This document shows, in pieces, positions 25,394-35,234 of a stretch of 64,000 bases of DNA; within the stretch, counting starts at the first letter, position 1, and every line of letters starts with the position of its first letter. The notes under the pieces were generated by a model that did not search any database, had not been told where the DNA came from, and worked only from the letters and a program-made list of their open reading frames with translations. The position numbers were made by a program, and so were the translations under genes. Source of the stretch: CALJFL01 sp036961205 (GTDB lineage Bacteria; Pseudomonadota; Gammaproteobacteria; Pseudomonadales; Halieaceae). Location of the stretch: positions 62,001 to 126,000 of the forward strand of contig JBALVI010000004.1 in assembly GCA_036961205.1 (NCBI GenBank). Direction: 5' to 3'.

Positions 25394-26410
25394 TCACAAC
25401 TGCCGGTACTCGGTTGGGGTGGTCCCGCGCCAACTCTTGAAAGCGGCGGAAAAGGAAGAGGGATCGCCATAGCCGAGCAGAAATGCAATTTCTATGACGG
25501 TAAGCGATTTGTCGTCCAGGTATTTCCCGGCCAGAGCGGACTTCACCTGCTGCAGCAGCTGCTGAAAGTTCGTACTCCTTTCATTCAGCCTACGCTGCAA
25601 GGTGCGCCGCGAAACATTCATATCGCTGGCCACCATATCGATCGAACACTCCCCTCGAGGCAGTTGACGCCGAATGGCTGCGTGTAGATTGAGAAAAAAG
25701 GGATCCAGGGCTGACGCATCGTCACTATACTCACTGGAGAATTCACCCGCGACAGCATCGTATATGCGGGTAGAAACGTGCACCTGCGGATAATCCAAAG
25801 TACTGCGCTCGTAATGCAGGGCACTCGAGGGTTGACTAAAATACAGCGGCGCTCTAAAGGTCTCGCGTAATACGGTGACATCGTCTGGCTGCGGATACGT
25901 GAAATCGACCCGCACCGGCTGCACTGGCAACAGACAATAACCATCCATTTGCAGCGCGGTGGTGGATAGAACCGCGTCGCTGATCGCGCATCGGTTGCTG
26001 TCGGGGGCCTCTTGTGGGCACCAGTCGAGAATGTAACGATCACGCTCACGTCTGACTTTGATACTGCCCACGTCGCCCAGAATTGCGTCAATGGCCGGCA
26101 GCATGTTCATCCACTCACGCAAGGTCTGACTGACCGAGGCGAGATAGAGCAGCAGATGTGCGCTCTCCATATAAGAAACCCGACCACTAAGAAGACCAAA
26201 ATCGGGGTTTCCCGTTTGCGCTACGAGTTCGCGCTGCAAGCGATAATAATTGGCCACCGGGATATTGGCATCCATACCGCTGAGCTGACTCATCTCAATA
26301 CCTGCAGCAGATGCAATGCGCTCCCGGTCGGCGCCCAGCGCGGCCGCCAGGTCAAGAAATCCGCGCACCGCCCTGGCAAAGACGAATCGTTGATCCACGG
26401 ATGACGTCAT
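25394..26410 (-). CDS. AraC-family transcription regulator
   Basis: The product is 338 residues. The N-terminal 200 residues match the arabinose-binding-like ligand domain of the OruR/FdsR-type AraC group. The C-terminal HTH_18 region (about 240-337) contains 'DMNVSRRTLQRRLNERSTNF' and 'IAFLLGYGDPSSFSAAFKSW', the two helix-turn-helix units. The start overlaps the stop of the upstream hydrolase gene by 4 bases, so the regulator is probably made together with it and may control it. AraC members of this type often respond to fatty acids, amines or sterols; the ligand here is unknown. Confidence 0.9.
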   Translation of the reverse strand: MTSSVDQRFVFARAVRGFLDLAAALGADRERIASAAGIEMSQLSGMDANIPVANYYRLQRELVAQTGNPDFGLLSGRVSYMESAHLLLYLASVSQTLREWMNMLPAIDAILGDVGSIKVRRERDRYILDWCPQEAPDSNRCAISDAVLSTTALQMDGYCLLPVQPVRVDFTYPQPDDVTVLRETFRAPLYFSQPSSALHYERSTLDYPQVHVSTRIYDAVAGEFSSEYSDDASALDPFFLNLHAAIRRQLPRGECSIDMVASDMNVSRRTLQRRLNERSTNFQQLLQQVKSALAGKYLDDKSLTVIEIAFLLGYGDPSSFSAAFKSWRGTTPTEYRQL

Positions 26411-27384
26411 CCCGAGAATTCAGCCTCGAAAACGCGCCGGCGCACAGCCTCAGGTTGTTCCAGACTAATCATGTGATTGGTATTTTGAGTCTGCACTATT
26501 CGTACCCCGGGATTTAGGCGCTTGCCCTGCTCCGCGCTTTCAAGCATCGAGGTATTGTTCAGCACATCGTCTCGCTCACCCACCAGCACCACGATCGACG
26601 GATAGTTCTGATACAAACTTGCGGCGTGTTGCCCCTGCCATTGCCAGATACTGTAAGCGCTGGTAACGCAGGTCTGATAGCTTTTCAGCGTCCAGAACAT
26701 TGCCTTATACAACTGCATTTTGAGATCATTGGTCGGGCGCATCACAGGTAGTTTGAGCAGTAGGCCTGTGCTGGGCCACCGGGACAAATAACAGACTATG
26801 GGAATACAAAACAAAGCGATTTTATGGAGTATCGGACCGCTGAGATTTCCCGCCACCTTTCCGCCAGGCAACACCGCTGCCTCTAATACAGCTCGCACGG
26901 TCCTGCCCGAGGACGTCATCACCTCAGGAAACTGTCTGCCCGCGTCCAACACTACTGCGCCGCCGCGGGAATGCCCATGCAAGGTAATCTGCTGCCCGGA
27001 GGCAATATGTTGAACTGCCTGCGCCAGATAAAATCCGTCGTACTCTATGGTACCCGGGTCGTAAGGGTTCGCTTGCCAGTCTAGCGTTTCTACGTCGCGC
27101 AACGTAAACGGCGAGTGGGAACCAGCATTGTTAATTAGTATGAGCTGCGCTTCAGACCCTTGATACAGCGCCTGAAAATAGCGCATATCCTCCAAAAACC
27201 CGGGGAAACAAAGTATTGAATGCGTATTTTCAGCTGCGCCTTCACGCACAGCGATGACTGTTTCACCAACCTGGAAGAGTGCACCATCAAATTCAATGGT
27301 TGCGGCCCCGGGTAATTTCTTATTCAGCAACCAAAGCCGAAACAGGTACAACAGGATGCCCAGAACGATCAGCAGTTTGATCAT
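26407..27384 (-). CDS. Membrane-anchored alpha/beta hydrolase
   Basis: The product is 325 residues. Residues 1-20 form a membrane anchor. The hydrolase domain has an oxyanion segment 'LCFPGFLEDMRYF' and the nucleophile elbow GHSRGG with Ser139. Near the end, 'VLVGERDDVLN' and 'NTNHMISLEQPE' provide candidate Asp and His of the triad. This is typical of esterases or lipases of the alpha/beta fold; the substrate is unknown. It is translationally coupled to an AraC regulator (25394-26410), so it may belong to an inducible lipid or ester pathway. Confidence 0.85.
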   Translation of the reverse strand: MIKLLIVLGILLYLFRLWLLNKKLPGAATIEFDGALFQVGETVIAVREGAAENTHSILCFPGFLEDMRYFQALYQGSEAQLILINNAGSHSPFTLRDVETLDWQANPYDPGTIEYDGFYLAQAVQHIASGQQITLHGHSRGGAVVLDAGRQFPEVMTSSGRTVRAVLEAAVLPGGKVAGNLSGPILHKIALFCIPIVCYLSRWPSTGLLLKLPVMRPTNDLKMQLYKAMFWTLKSYQTCVTSAYSIWQWQGQHAASLYQNYPSIVVLVGERDDVLNNTSMLESAEQGKRLNPGVRIVQTQNTNHMISLEQPEAVRRRVFEAEFSG

Positions 27385-27438
27385 AGGTTAGTTCTCACGC
27401 GCCTAAAAATTACGCCTTAAAAGCTGCCAAGTAACAAA

Positions 27439-28080
27439 CTACTTCACCAGACCCTGGTCTTTTAAGTTACCGACCAGCCCTTTAATCGCGTCCTCGCGAA
27501 CACCCTTGGCAGACCCAGCCTGCATGGTTTCGGAAACCGCTTGCCACAAATGACCTTTGGTTTCGACGACATAGAGATCTGATACCAGCGTATGAGTGAC
27601 ATTGGTCGTCCACACTGGTTGCTGGTATGCCACCTCATAGGCGTGATAATAGTAACCACCAAAGCCACCATGATAGGCAGAACCAATGGCGGGAGTCACA
27701 CCGTAATAGATGGTGCCGGGATGATAAATTTCCTCAGACATTTCTCCCAAATAGCGGGTAACCATAATAGTATCCAGCCCGGCTTTATTTGCGGCTGCGA
27801 TCATCTCCTCGGCTTCCGCTTTATGCTTGGGTACCAGTGTATGACTGGCTACAGCATTCACACCACGCTGCTTCAGGGCCTTGGTAAAGTCATCTTCAAA
27901 TCGCACCCTGGCTGACTGCTTTTTCGCCACCCCCACTATCATCACTCCGTCGAGGTCCATTTTCTTTATAACCGGGTCGACATAGGAGTGGGTGATTGAG
28001 GTATTTTGGGCACAGCCTGACAACGTCAGACCGAGAATCAGCGCGCACGCCCACAGAGTTATCGAAGAGAAAGGTTTCAT
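27439..28080 (-). CDS. Lipoprotein of unknown function
   Basis: The product is 213 residues from ATG 28080; a longer frame to 28128 adds only a non-signal extension. The signal ends in lipobox LSGC. The domain contains 'DGVMIVGVAKKQSARVRFED' and 'AGLDTIMVTRYLGEMSEEI', an alternating strand and helix layout as in stress-related lipoproteins of the CsgG- or DUF4136-like type, but I do not recognise the family with certainty. A Gly/Tyr-rich segment (about residues 135-150) follows. It is a single gene with no obvious operon partner. Confidence 0.8.
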   Translation of the reverse strand: MKPFSSITLWACALILGLTLSGCAQNTSITHSYVDPVIKKMDLDGVMIVGVAKKQSARVRFEDDFTKALKQRGVNAVASHTLVPKHKAEAEEMIAAANKAGLDTIMVTRYLGEMSEEIYHPGTIYYGVTPAIGSAYHGGFGGYYYHAYEVAYQQPVWTTNVTHTLVSDLYVVETKGHLWQAVSETMQAGSAKGVREDAIKGLVGNLKDQGLVK

Positions 28081-28263
28081 TGAACAGGTTCCCGGAAAAA
28101 TGACAAAGAAGAGGGAGGAAGCTACCATAAATCGGATGGAATTGAACCCAGTGAGGTGCCAGCGGCACTCATTTGGCGCTGCGTCTCAATGCTCCAGTCC
28201 TGTATCAACAGCACCAAAAATAAGACTCGGCCACCCCAGAGCGCAACCCGGGCTTCGCCGGAT

Positions 28264-29673
28264 CTACTGTTCCTGCGCCAGCAGCGCTTCAACAGCGGCG
28301 GCGATTGCCAGCAACTTGCGATCACTGCCCGCCGGTCCATCCAACTCTATGCCAATGGGCAAACCCTTGCCTGACACGCCTGCAGGAATAGTGATCCCCG
28401 GAATTCCGGCATTGCTGGACGGATCAGTGTTGCGGATATAGGTGGGAAAAGCGGGCACCTGAGCACCGTTCAATTCTACGTTAGACATATCGGCCGCAAG
28501 AGGAACTGCCGGCAATGGGGTGGTTGGAAAAATGATGGCGTCTACCTCCTGGCTACGAAAATAATCTGCATAGGCCTGCTGTAGCAGCGGTCGCTGTACA
28601 TCTCTGGCATCCAAATAGACAGCTTCCGGGATAGCGCCGCCCATTGCATCGCTCACCACCTGCTTTACATCAGGGCTCGCTATTTGCGTTATCAGTTGCT
28701 CGACCGTGGCGCCGGGCTGATATTTCTCCAGATAAGCCGGCAGCAGCTGTGAGGTTTCAAAGAGTACCAGCGGAAACCCGACCTTCTCATTCAGATCGCC
28801 TATACCCTCTATATCCGCTTCCACCAGTTCTACCCCCGCCTGAGCGAGGCGTGCGATGACCTGCTCTGTGACCCTGGATACATCAGGATCGAGATTCTCG
28901 TAAAAATAACCCCGAGGCACCCCCAGGCGCAGCGTGGACAAATCTACTGCGGGATCGATGGTGGAGTCAGCACTCAAGACGCGGTCCATCAGCGCCGCGT
29001 CCGCGACGGTATGCGTCATGGGACCGGCGGTATCGCGGGTATTAGAAATCATAGTCATACCAGTATTGGGATAGCGCCCGGTGGTGGGACGAAAACCAAC
29101 CAGACCATTGAGCGCAGCGGGAATACGTGACGATCCTCCGGTATCTGTACCCAACCCCGCTGAAGCCATACCTAGCGCTACTGCTGCGGCCGTACCGCCA
29201 CTGCTGCCGCCTGCCATATAATCAAAATTGACCCCGTTGTGCACTGCGCCATAAGCCGCGTTATTACTGGTGATGCCGTAGGCGAGTTCATGCATATTAT
29301 TTTTGCCAATAATTTGCGCGCCGGCGGCCTTTAAGCGGGCAATCACAGCCGCGTCTTCTGTAGGCACAAAGTCTTTCAGTAGCAGGGTACCCGCCGTATT
29401 GGGCATACCCGCCACATGAATATTGTCTTTGACGGCTATATACATTCCCGCTAACGGACCCTGGTCAGAGGCCGGGGCGGATAAACCGGGATTCACCGTG
29501 ATAAAGGTGTTATAGCGCTGATTGCGCTCTATAGACTGGTAAAAAGCTTCAACGTCATTAGCCATGGCAGTGTTACTCGCAAACAAAGTAATCGCTAGAG
29601 CGGGAGTTATGAGGCAGTGACGCGTGAATTTGACGGCAAGCCGCAAAGAACGACACATTCTGGAAGTGACCAT
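28264..29673 (-). CDS. Exported amidase (amidase-signature family)
   Basis: The product is 469 residues with an N-terminal signal peptide (hydrophobic core about residues 21-38). The amidase-signature triad is complete: Lys82 in 'AVKDNIHVAG', the cis-Ser in GGSSGG (157/158) and the nucleophile Ser181 in 'TDTGGSSRIPAA'. It should hydrolyse an amide in the periplasm; substrates in this family range from fatty amides to small aryl amides. A C-terminal 'GIPGITIPAG' block is also typical. The MFS gene upstream (29801-31090) is on the same strand 127 bases away and could supply or remove a substrate, but co-transcription is uncertain. Confidence 0.92.
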   Translation of the reverse strand: MVTSRMCRSLRLAVKFTRHCLITPALAITLFASNTAMANDVEAFYQSIERNQRYNTFITVNPGLSAPASDQGPLAGMYIAVKDNIHVAGMPNTAGTLLLKDFVPTEDAAVIARLKAAGAQIIGKNNMHELAYGITSNNAAYGAVHNGVNFDYMAGGSSGGTAAAVALGMASAGLGTDTGGSSRIPAALNGLVGFRPTTGRYPNTGMTMISNTRDTAGPMTHTVADAALMDRVLSADSTIDPAVDLSTLRLGVPRGYFYENLDPDVSRVTEQVIARLAQAGVELVEADIEGIGDLNEKVGFPLVLFETSQLLPAYLEKYQPGATVEQLITQIASPDVKQVVSDAMGGAIPEAVYLDARDVQRPLLQQAYADYFRSQEVDAIIFPTTPLPAVPLAADMSNVELNGAQVPAFPTYIRNTDPSSNAGIPGITIPAGVSGKGLPIGIELDGPAGSDRKLLAIAAAVEALLAQEQ

Positions 29674-29800
29674 AACCAGCTCTGCTTATTATTTTGGAAT
29701 CGGGGCATCATATTACATAGATTGTACGAAAATTATAATATATGTATCGCTTTTTGTCCCAAACGTCCACCTGGCAACTATTGGTGTAGCGACCGATCTC

Positions 29801-31090
29801 TCAGGACGCCCCTCTCGCCAGGTCTGCAGGTAGACGGCGAGCTGCCAAATAGAAAAGCAGCACACCGGGCATCCCGACCATACCAACTATCAACATGGCA
29901 TAACGCAATCCATCCGGGCCGTAAATACCGGTGAGCCAATCGCTCAGTAAGCCGGCAGTCACCGGGCCAAGTCCCAGGCCTATCAGGTTAATGACAAAGA
30001 AAAGCACTGCCGAGGTCAGCGCTCGCATGGACGCCGGCACCAGGGTGTGGGAGATCGCCAGACAGGGCCCCAAATACGTATTCATAGCAATCGTGACAAA
30101 GAACAACAGTGCGATCACTACCGTCGTGTTATCCAGTAACAAATAGGGAAAGCCCAGGGGCACAGAGATAACACCGGCGACCATAGGCACCCAGAGATAC
30201 CAACGCTTATCCGTTTTGCCGAGGCGGTCAGCAAGATAACCCCCCAGAAAAGTACCAACAATGCCACCGCCACCACCAAACAGGGCCAGGATGATACCAA
30301 CCTGGGCAATACTGAGATCGTGGCTGCGCATCATAAACGATGGCGCGAAGTTACCACTGCCATAGCCGACAAAACTGGCGAGACCCGCTGCTCCGGCGAG
30401 GTACCAGAAGGAACGCAAGGATGATAATAATTTGAGAGTCTCGCCCAATGTAGGCCGCTCTGCCCCGGCTTCAGCAGGCTCCCAGTAGCCTCGCTGTGGT
30501 TCCTTAACCGTGAAGTAAAATACCACGGCCAGCACAATTCCGGGGATGCCAACCGCCAAAAACGCAATTCGCCAACCATAAGCCTGACTGATTAAGCCAC
30601 CGACAATGAAGCCCGCCAGCACACCCACATGCACGCCAGTGGAATAGATTGCCATCGCCGTACCACGACGCTCCGGTGGATAGAAATCGGAGATCATCGC
30701 ATGAGACGGTGGTCCCCCGCCCGCCTCCCCTATGCCGACACCAATTCGAGCCAGCAGCAATTGGCTATAGTTTTGCGCGAGCCCGGCCATGGCAGTCATG
30801 CCGCTCCAGACGGTCAAAGCGGCAGTAATAATATTGCGCCTGTTGGTCCGATCGGCCCAGTAGGCGATGGGAATGCCAGCGGTAATATAGACCAGGGCAA
30901 AAGAAAACCCACTCAACAGTCCCAACTGCACGTCGCTCAGACCCATATCTTGTTTGATAGGCTCCTGCAGAATCACCAGAATTTGTCTATCGACGAAATT
31001 AAAGGCGTAAACCAGGGTCAGCATAAACAGCGCGTAGCGCGAACCCAGCAGCGGAGTCCGGGATGTCAGATTTTGAGAATTAGTCGACAA
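29801..31090 (-). CDS. MFS transporter, spinster-like
   Basis: The product is 429 residues with twelve predicted membrane helices. The N-terminus 'YAFNFVDRQILVILQEPIK' is the signature of the spinster-like MFS group. The loop 'YWADRTNRRNI' matches the conserved motif A between helices 2 and 3. In marine gammaproteobacteria such carriers move lipid-like molecules or aromatic acids, often in pathways for steroid or terpene use, but the substrate here is unknown. It is divergent from the alpha/beta hydrolase gene at 31255 and upstream of the amidase. Confidence 0.9.
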   Translation of the reverse strand: MSTNSQNLTSRTPLLGSRYALFMLTLVYAFNFVDRQILVILQEPIKQDMGLSDVQLGLLSGFSFALVYITAGIPIAYWADRTNRRNIITAALTVWSGMTAMAGLAQNYSQLLLARIGVGIGEAGGGPPSHAMISDFYPPERRGTAMAIYSTGVHVGVLAGFIVGGLISQAYGWRIAFLAVGIPGIVLAVVFYFTVKEPQRGYWEPAEAGAERPTLGETLKLLSSLRSFWYLAGAAGLASFVGYGSGNFAPSFMMRSHDLSIAQVGIILALFGGGGGIVGTFLGGYLADRLGKTDKRWYLWVPMVAGVISVPLGFPYLLLDNTTVVIALLFFVTIAMNTYLGPCLAISHTLVPASMRALTSAVLFFVINLIGLGLGPVTAGLLSDWLTGIYGPDGLRYAMLIVGMVGMPGVLLFYLAARRLPADLARGAS

Positions 31091-31254
31091 AAAGGTATGC
31101 CTCTTATTTTTATTAGCTTAGAGCTTAGAGCCGATTGCCGCTCAGCGCCAGTTATTACAACTACGCGGCAACTCTCTTGATTCTACAGATGGCCAGATGC
31201 ACACTGCTGAAGCTTTTTTTTGAATTCCCTTTCAGCGATCAAAGGATCAGGCCA

Positions 31255-32139
31255 ATGAAAACCACACAGAACCTCCGTTGTAGCTTCTGGAGCAGCTTGC
31301 TCCTGGCATGCCTGCTGTCACCGGTTTTACACGCGAACTCAGATGCCACTGCCTACGGCAACAATCCGGATGCCGGCGGCTATTTTGAGAACAACGGCAT
31401 CAAGATGTATTACGAAGTCTATGGTGCAGGTGAACCCATGGTGCTGATTCACGGCAGCGGTCAGGACATTGCTGCCATGCACAACCAGATTGAGTACTTT
31501 GCGAAGAGCTACAAGGTACTGGTGGCAGACAGCCGCGCACACGGTAAGTCGGGGCTAGGGGTGGGTGATCTCACTTATCTACAAATGGCTGACGATTGGG
31601 CCTCGCTGATAGAACACCTGAAGATGGGGCCCGCCAATATTGTCGGCTGGAGTGACGGCGGCAATATAGGGCTGCGCATGGCCGTTGACCACCCTGAAGT
31701 AGTGGCAAAACTGGCAACCATGGGCGCCAACCTACAGCCGGACGAAAGTGCAGTGGAACCCTGGGCCGTGGCTTTTGTGATCGAGGCATCCGCTCAGGTC
31801 GATGCGATGATCATAGCTGGCGATACCAGCCAGAACTGGAAGGTGCAGGCAGAACACCTGCGCTTGTTGCGCGAGCAGCCCGATATGTCACTAGCAGACC
31901 TGGCAAGCATTGAAATACCGGTACTGATTATGGCTGGCGACAAAGACGTTATCAGGACAGAGCACAGCGTGCTGATGTTCCAAAATCTCCCCAAGGCCCA
32001 TCTGGCTATTTTCCCCGGTGACACCCATTTCACCCCGGAACTTACTCCGGAATTATTCAATCTCACTGTCGATAAATTTATGCGCGAGCCTTACTCCCGC
32101 CCGGATACCAAAGGCATTATGCTGGAGGGTGCGCACTAG
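31255..32139 (+). CDS. Exported alpha/beta hydrolase
   Basis: The product is 294 residues from ATG 31255, preceded by AGGA; the longer frame to 31135 adds non-signal sequence. A signal peptide ends around 'SPVLHA'. The hydrolase core has the oxyanion block 'MVLIHGSGQD' and nucleophile elbow GWSDGG with Ser133. 'IMAGDKDVI' provides the Asp and 'PGDTHF' the His. It resembles esterase/epoxide-hydrolase type periplasmic enzymes. It is divergent from the MFS carrier, so it may act on the same unknown substrate; this is inference. Confidence 0.87.
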   Translation: MKTTQNLRCSFWSSLLLACLLSPVLHANSDATAYGNNPDAGGYFENNGIKMYYEVYGAGEPMVLIHGSGQDIAAMHNQIEYFAKSYKVLVADSRAHGKSGLGVGDLTYLQMADDWASLIEHLKMGPANIVGWSDGGNIGLRMAVDHPEVVAKLATMGANLQPDESAVEPWAVAFVIEASAQVDAMIIAGDTSQNWKVQAEHLRLLREQPDMSLADLASIEIPVLIMAGDKDVIRTEHSVLMFQNLPKAHLAIFPGDTHFTPELTPELFNLTVDKFMREPYSRPDTKGIMLEGAH

Positions 32140-32379
32140 CGTACGTTGACAAGCACCCGCAATAAAAATGGTTCGTCGCTTACTACCGTGGAGCCGGGTA
32201 GCAGAATGCGATTAGCAGGTTTTCCTCCTGGTCCATAGGTCTGTTGCATTCTAGCGGCCGCGGGCGGGACCGTGTCCTTGGCTGTTGCTATCCTGCTCGA
32301 TCGAAGGTTTCGGTAAAGCGTTTCAATACAGCATCTCAAGAATCACCCGGTCCATTCGGCGTACCGCGATAGTAGGGGA

Positions 32380-32456
32380 CGGGTGAGCACGCCTTTTAAC
32401 CAAGCGAATTCGTTGGTCCGGCACACCGGGAGCGACTGGTAAGGCGTGCTCACCCG
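32380..32456. repeat. Nested long inverted repeat
   Basis: CGGGTGAGCACGCCTT (32380-32395) and AAGGCGTGCTCACCCG (32441-32456) are a perfect 16-bp inverted repeat. Inside it lies a smaller one, ACCAA (32399-32403) and TTGGT (32413-32417), around the palindrome CGAATTCG. Together they could fold into a branched structure in DNA or RNA. Possible readings are a REP-like element, a small RNA, or an mRNA 3' structure. I saw no second copy in the window. Confidence 0.7.
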
Positions 32457-32551
32457 GCCCCGGCGGCCAAAACCGATCTCAAGGGGCACACCTGGGTTAA
32501 GCCTTTGAAAAATGCGCCGATACCCCGCTTAATATCAGAAGAACCATAAAA

Positions 32552-32577
32552 AAGGGCGATGGTTTCCCATCGCCCTT
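32552..32577 (-). terminator. Terminator of the TonB receptor gene
   Basis: AAGGGCGATGG and CCATCGCCCTT pair perfectly (11 bp) around a 4-base loop. Read leftwards the stem is followed by TTTTT, so it terminates the receptor gene 37 bases after its stop. Confidence 0.85.
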
Positions 32578-32613
32578 CTCTTGCTTGGGCTTACGCCCAA
32601 CACTTACATCCGC

Positions 32614-34926
32614 TTAGAAACGCAGGCGCGCTTCCAGACCGATGGTGCGGGGACGGTTGGTAACCAAGCGCTGACGTCCCGGAGTTTCCGCCGCTATCGA
32701 ACGACTATCAGCCAGATTCGCGCGCTCATCCGTAGCATTGTCTACATACAGGGTAATTTCGTAACGCTCACTGAGCATACCCGCACGCAGGTTCACTGCA
32801 GACCAAGCCTCACGTAAGCGCTGGTTCTCACCCGAGGACTCATTATTGGAGCTAAATGAATCTCCGTAATAGTTCCCGTCCGCCCGTAACATGCCATCCC
32901 AGTCACCCGTGAATGGGAAGATATACTCCACAGATCCATTGACAGTCCAGTCCGGAACGCCCTGGATACTATCGCCATCGGAGATGCCGGGAGTGCCACC
33001 ACTGTCGGTGATCTCTGCATCGGTATAGCCTACACCCAGAGACGCGGTCAATCCCTGGGTTATCGCAGCATTCAACTCTATCTCAAAGCCTTTACTCTCT
33101 GCCTCACCCGCGTTCGCGGTAAACTGGAATCCGCACGCCAGCCGGTTCAACTGCTGAACATCAGTCCAATCAATGAAGTAAGCGGCGCCGTTCAACACGA
33201 CCCGATTGTTATTGAAACTAGACTTAAAGCCTACCTCATAGCTCCACAGCTCATCGGAATCGTAGGTCACAGACTCCTGGGGGTTAATGCCGAGTGTTTC
33301 CAGCTCCGGACCGCAAAGCCCTGAAGGAAGGTTCCCGTTAATACCACCAATCCGGAAGCCTTTTGCGCCACTGGCATAAACATTAATGTCATCATTCACG
33401 ACAACTTCAACCAGAACCTTGGGGTTGAATCCATCTTCTTTCTGTTCGTCGTCGTATGAACTGGTGCCACTGTTGGCAAAACCATCGGCCTGATTGACCG
33501 CCGTAACTTCAGACTCATACCAGCGTCCACCGCCAGTAATGGACAACCATTCATTAAATTCCCAGGTAAGCTCACCGAAGACCGCGATTTCGTCAGTTTC
33601 AGTCAGGGTTGTGGTTACAAATATCAGGTCGTCACCGCGCAGACCAAATATTTCATCTCCGGTGCCTGGAGGGGCCTCCAGGACGCGGTCAACCTCGGCG
33701 CCTAACCCGGGCTGCAACGCTCTGGGGTATTCGTGATCAAACTCTCCATCGGAATAGAATATGCCGGCAGTGAACTGGAATGGGCCATCAAAACTGGACG
33801 TGAAACGGGTTTCATGAGTTACGCTCTCGTACTTTTCAACCGTGCTCAGTGGCGACTCTAGCGGGTCTACCGGTATTTCAATCACAGTATTGAACAAATT
33901 GTGTAGGAAGCTTGCCTCTTCCTCCCGCTCATCTGTTTCTCGGTCATAGTACGATGTAGTAGAGGTAAACTGTCCCGCATCGATATCCCAGAAGAACGTG
34001 CCACTGGCGATATACCACTCATCTGTACCGTCTTCCTCAGTATCAAAAAACCGTACTTCTGTGGTTTCCTCAGGGTCCCGGTCCGCAAAAGGCAGGCCAT
34101 CTGCCTCCACTTGTTGCATGATTACCTTGGGTACAAAGCGGAGGTTATCGGTGATCTGCCAGTTGGCTACGACCTGACCTCCCCAGTACGATTCGTCATC
34201 AACGTTTTCATTTTCGTCAAAGGCAGGTGCTGAGTTCGGAATGACAGCCCCGTCGCTCGCGCGCACCCAGCTCTCTTGATAGACACGATCATAAATTCCG
34301 GAGTTCTGGCCGTAATAACCAGAAACTCGCAACGCGAAAACATCTTCTACGATCGGTATGTTATAGGAGCCATCGACAGAATAGTTTTCGTCACCGTCTT
34401 CCACCGTGGACACATTTGCGGAAATCTGCCCGCCAGCCTCTGACAGGTCTGGCTGCTTGGTGATCATTCGAATGGTTCCACCCATGGAACGCGCGCCGTA
34501 CAGAGAGCCCTGGGGGCCGCGCAGTACTTCCACACGCTCTACATCCGAGACGCGTGGCAGCATGCTGGCGTTGACCGGAGTGTCATCAATGTAGAAACCT
34601 GTTGTGTCCTTGCCGAACACACCGCGAATAGATGGGGAACTGGAGTCAAACCGGCCATCAGATTCATAGGCCATCGCCAGGTTCGGTATGCGAACCGCGA
34701 AGTCCAGCAACTCTACAGCGCCCATGCGTTGCAGATCATCGGAGCCGAGAGCCGTAATTGACATTCCGACATCCTGCAAAGACTCGGTTCTCTTAGAGGC
34801 CGTTACCAAGACTTCTTCCAACGCAAACGATTCTTCCTGAGCGGCTGCGGGGCCAGATAAAAAAGCGGCTGCACAAGCTAGTGCGAGCGGGGTTTTTGCG
34901 ATACGAAATTGGGTTGATCTAGGCAT
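32614..34926 (-). CDS. TonB-dependent outer membrane receptor
   Basis: The product is 770 residues. A signal peptide ends 'SGPAAAQ'. The TonB box 'LEEVLVTASKR' lies at about 36-46. A plug domain follows with 'SPSIRGVFGKDTTGFYIDD' and 'VERVEVLRGPQGSLYGARSM', and then a 22-strand barrel closes with 'IGLEARLRF'. The family imports siderophores, vitamins, sugars or lipid-like compounds using the energy of the TonB-ExbBD complex. The plug wording resembles receptors of the sphingomonad/cellvibrio 'catecholate' class often linked to uptake of terpenes or steroids, but no substrate can be assigned. It is a single gene with its own terminator. Confidence 0.95.
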   Translation of the reverse strand: MPRSTQFRIAKTPLALACAAAFLSGPAAAQEESFALEEVLVTASKRTESLQDVGMSITALGSDDLQRMGAVELLDFAVRIPNLAMAYESDGRFDSSSPSIRGVFGKDTTGFYIDDTPVNASMLPRVSDVERVEVLRGPQGSLYGARSMGGTIRMITKQPDLSEAGGQISANVSTVEDGDENYSVDGSYNIPIVEDVFALRVSGYYGQNSGIYDRVYQESWVRASDGAVIPNSAPAFDENENVDDESYWGGQVVANWQITDNLRFVPKVIMQQVEADGLPFADRDPEETTEVRFFDTEEDGTDEWYIASGTFFWDIDAGQFTSTTSYYDRETDEREEEASFLHNLFNTVIEIPVDPLESPLSTVEKYESVTHETRFTSSFDGPFQFTAGIFYSDGEFDHEYPRALQPGLGAEVDRVLEAPPGTGDEIFGLRGDDLIFVTTTLTETDEIAVFGELTWEFNEWLSITGGGRWYESEVTAVNQADGFANSGTSSYDDEQKEDGFNPKVLVEVVVNDDINVYASGAKGFRIGGINGNLPSGLCGPELETLGINPQESVTYDSDELWSYEVGFKSSFNNNRVVLNGAAYFIDWTDVQQLNRLACGFQFTANAGEAESKGFEIELNAAITQGLTASLGVGYTDAEITDSGGTPGISDGDSIQGVPDWTVNGSVEYIFPFTGDWDGMLRADGNYYGDSFSSNNESSGENQRLREAWSAVNLRAGMLSERYEITLYVDNATDERANLADSRSIAAETPGRQRLVTNRPRTIGLEARLRF

Positions 34927-35234
34927 TCTTGTATCCCTTATAATATGTTTTTGGTACTAACTGGCAAAGGGTAGCACTGGATAAGTTCAATTTCATTCGG
35001 GCAAAACTGTAATAATGCCACTTTTTGGCACGCTCAGACGGCCTCAAGAGTGCCTGAAATGGCAGAAATTCACTGCGCTACTCACAGATCGAGCAACTCA
35101 CAGGGCCAAACGCCTCCCGCGGCAATTCCCAGGCGGGCAAAATTCAGGCAGCAGTAAGACAGTCGATGATGAAAATTACCTTAATCATCCGACTAGTGAC
35201 TCTCATGTGAAGCAGGCTCTGGTCTCTTGCTGTT
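34927..35234. other. Intergenic region upstream of the TonB receptor
   Basis: These 308 bases hold the receptor promoter on the minus strand. A short inverted repeat TGCCA/TGGCA is seen near 35016-35030. I found no supported gene and no riboswitch-like structure. Confidence 0.4.

Larger units (their letters stand above)
32140..32613. other. Intergenic region with a nested inverted repeat and terminator
   Basis: These 474 bases between the hydrolase and the TonB receptor contain no supported gene. The first ~235 bases show nothing recognisable. The remainder holds the long inverted repeat at 32380-32456 and the receptor terminator at 32552-32577. Confidence 0.6.

Noticed and set aside
30629..31180. 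A 183-codon + strand frame
   Set aside because: Antisense to the MFS carrier; composition typical of a shadow frame.
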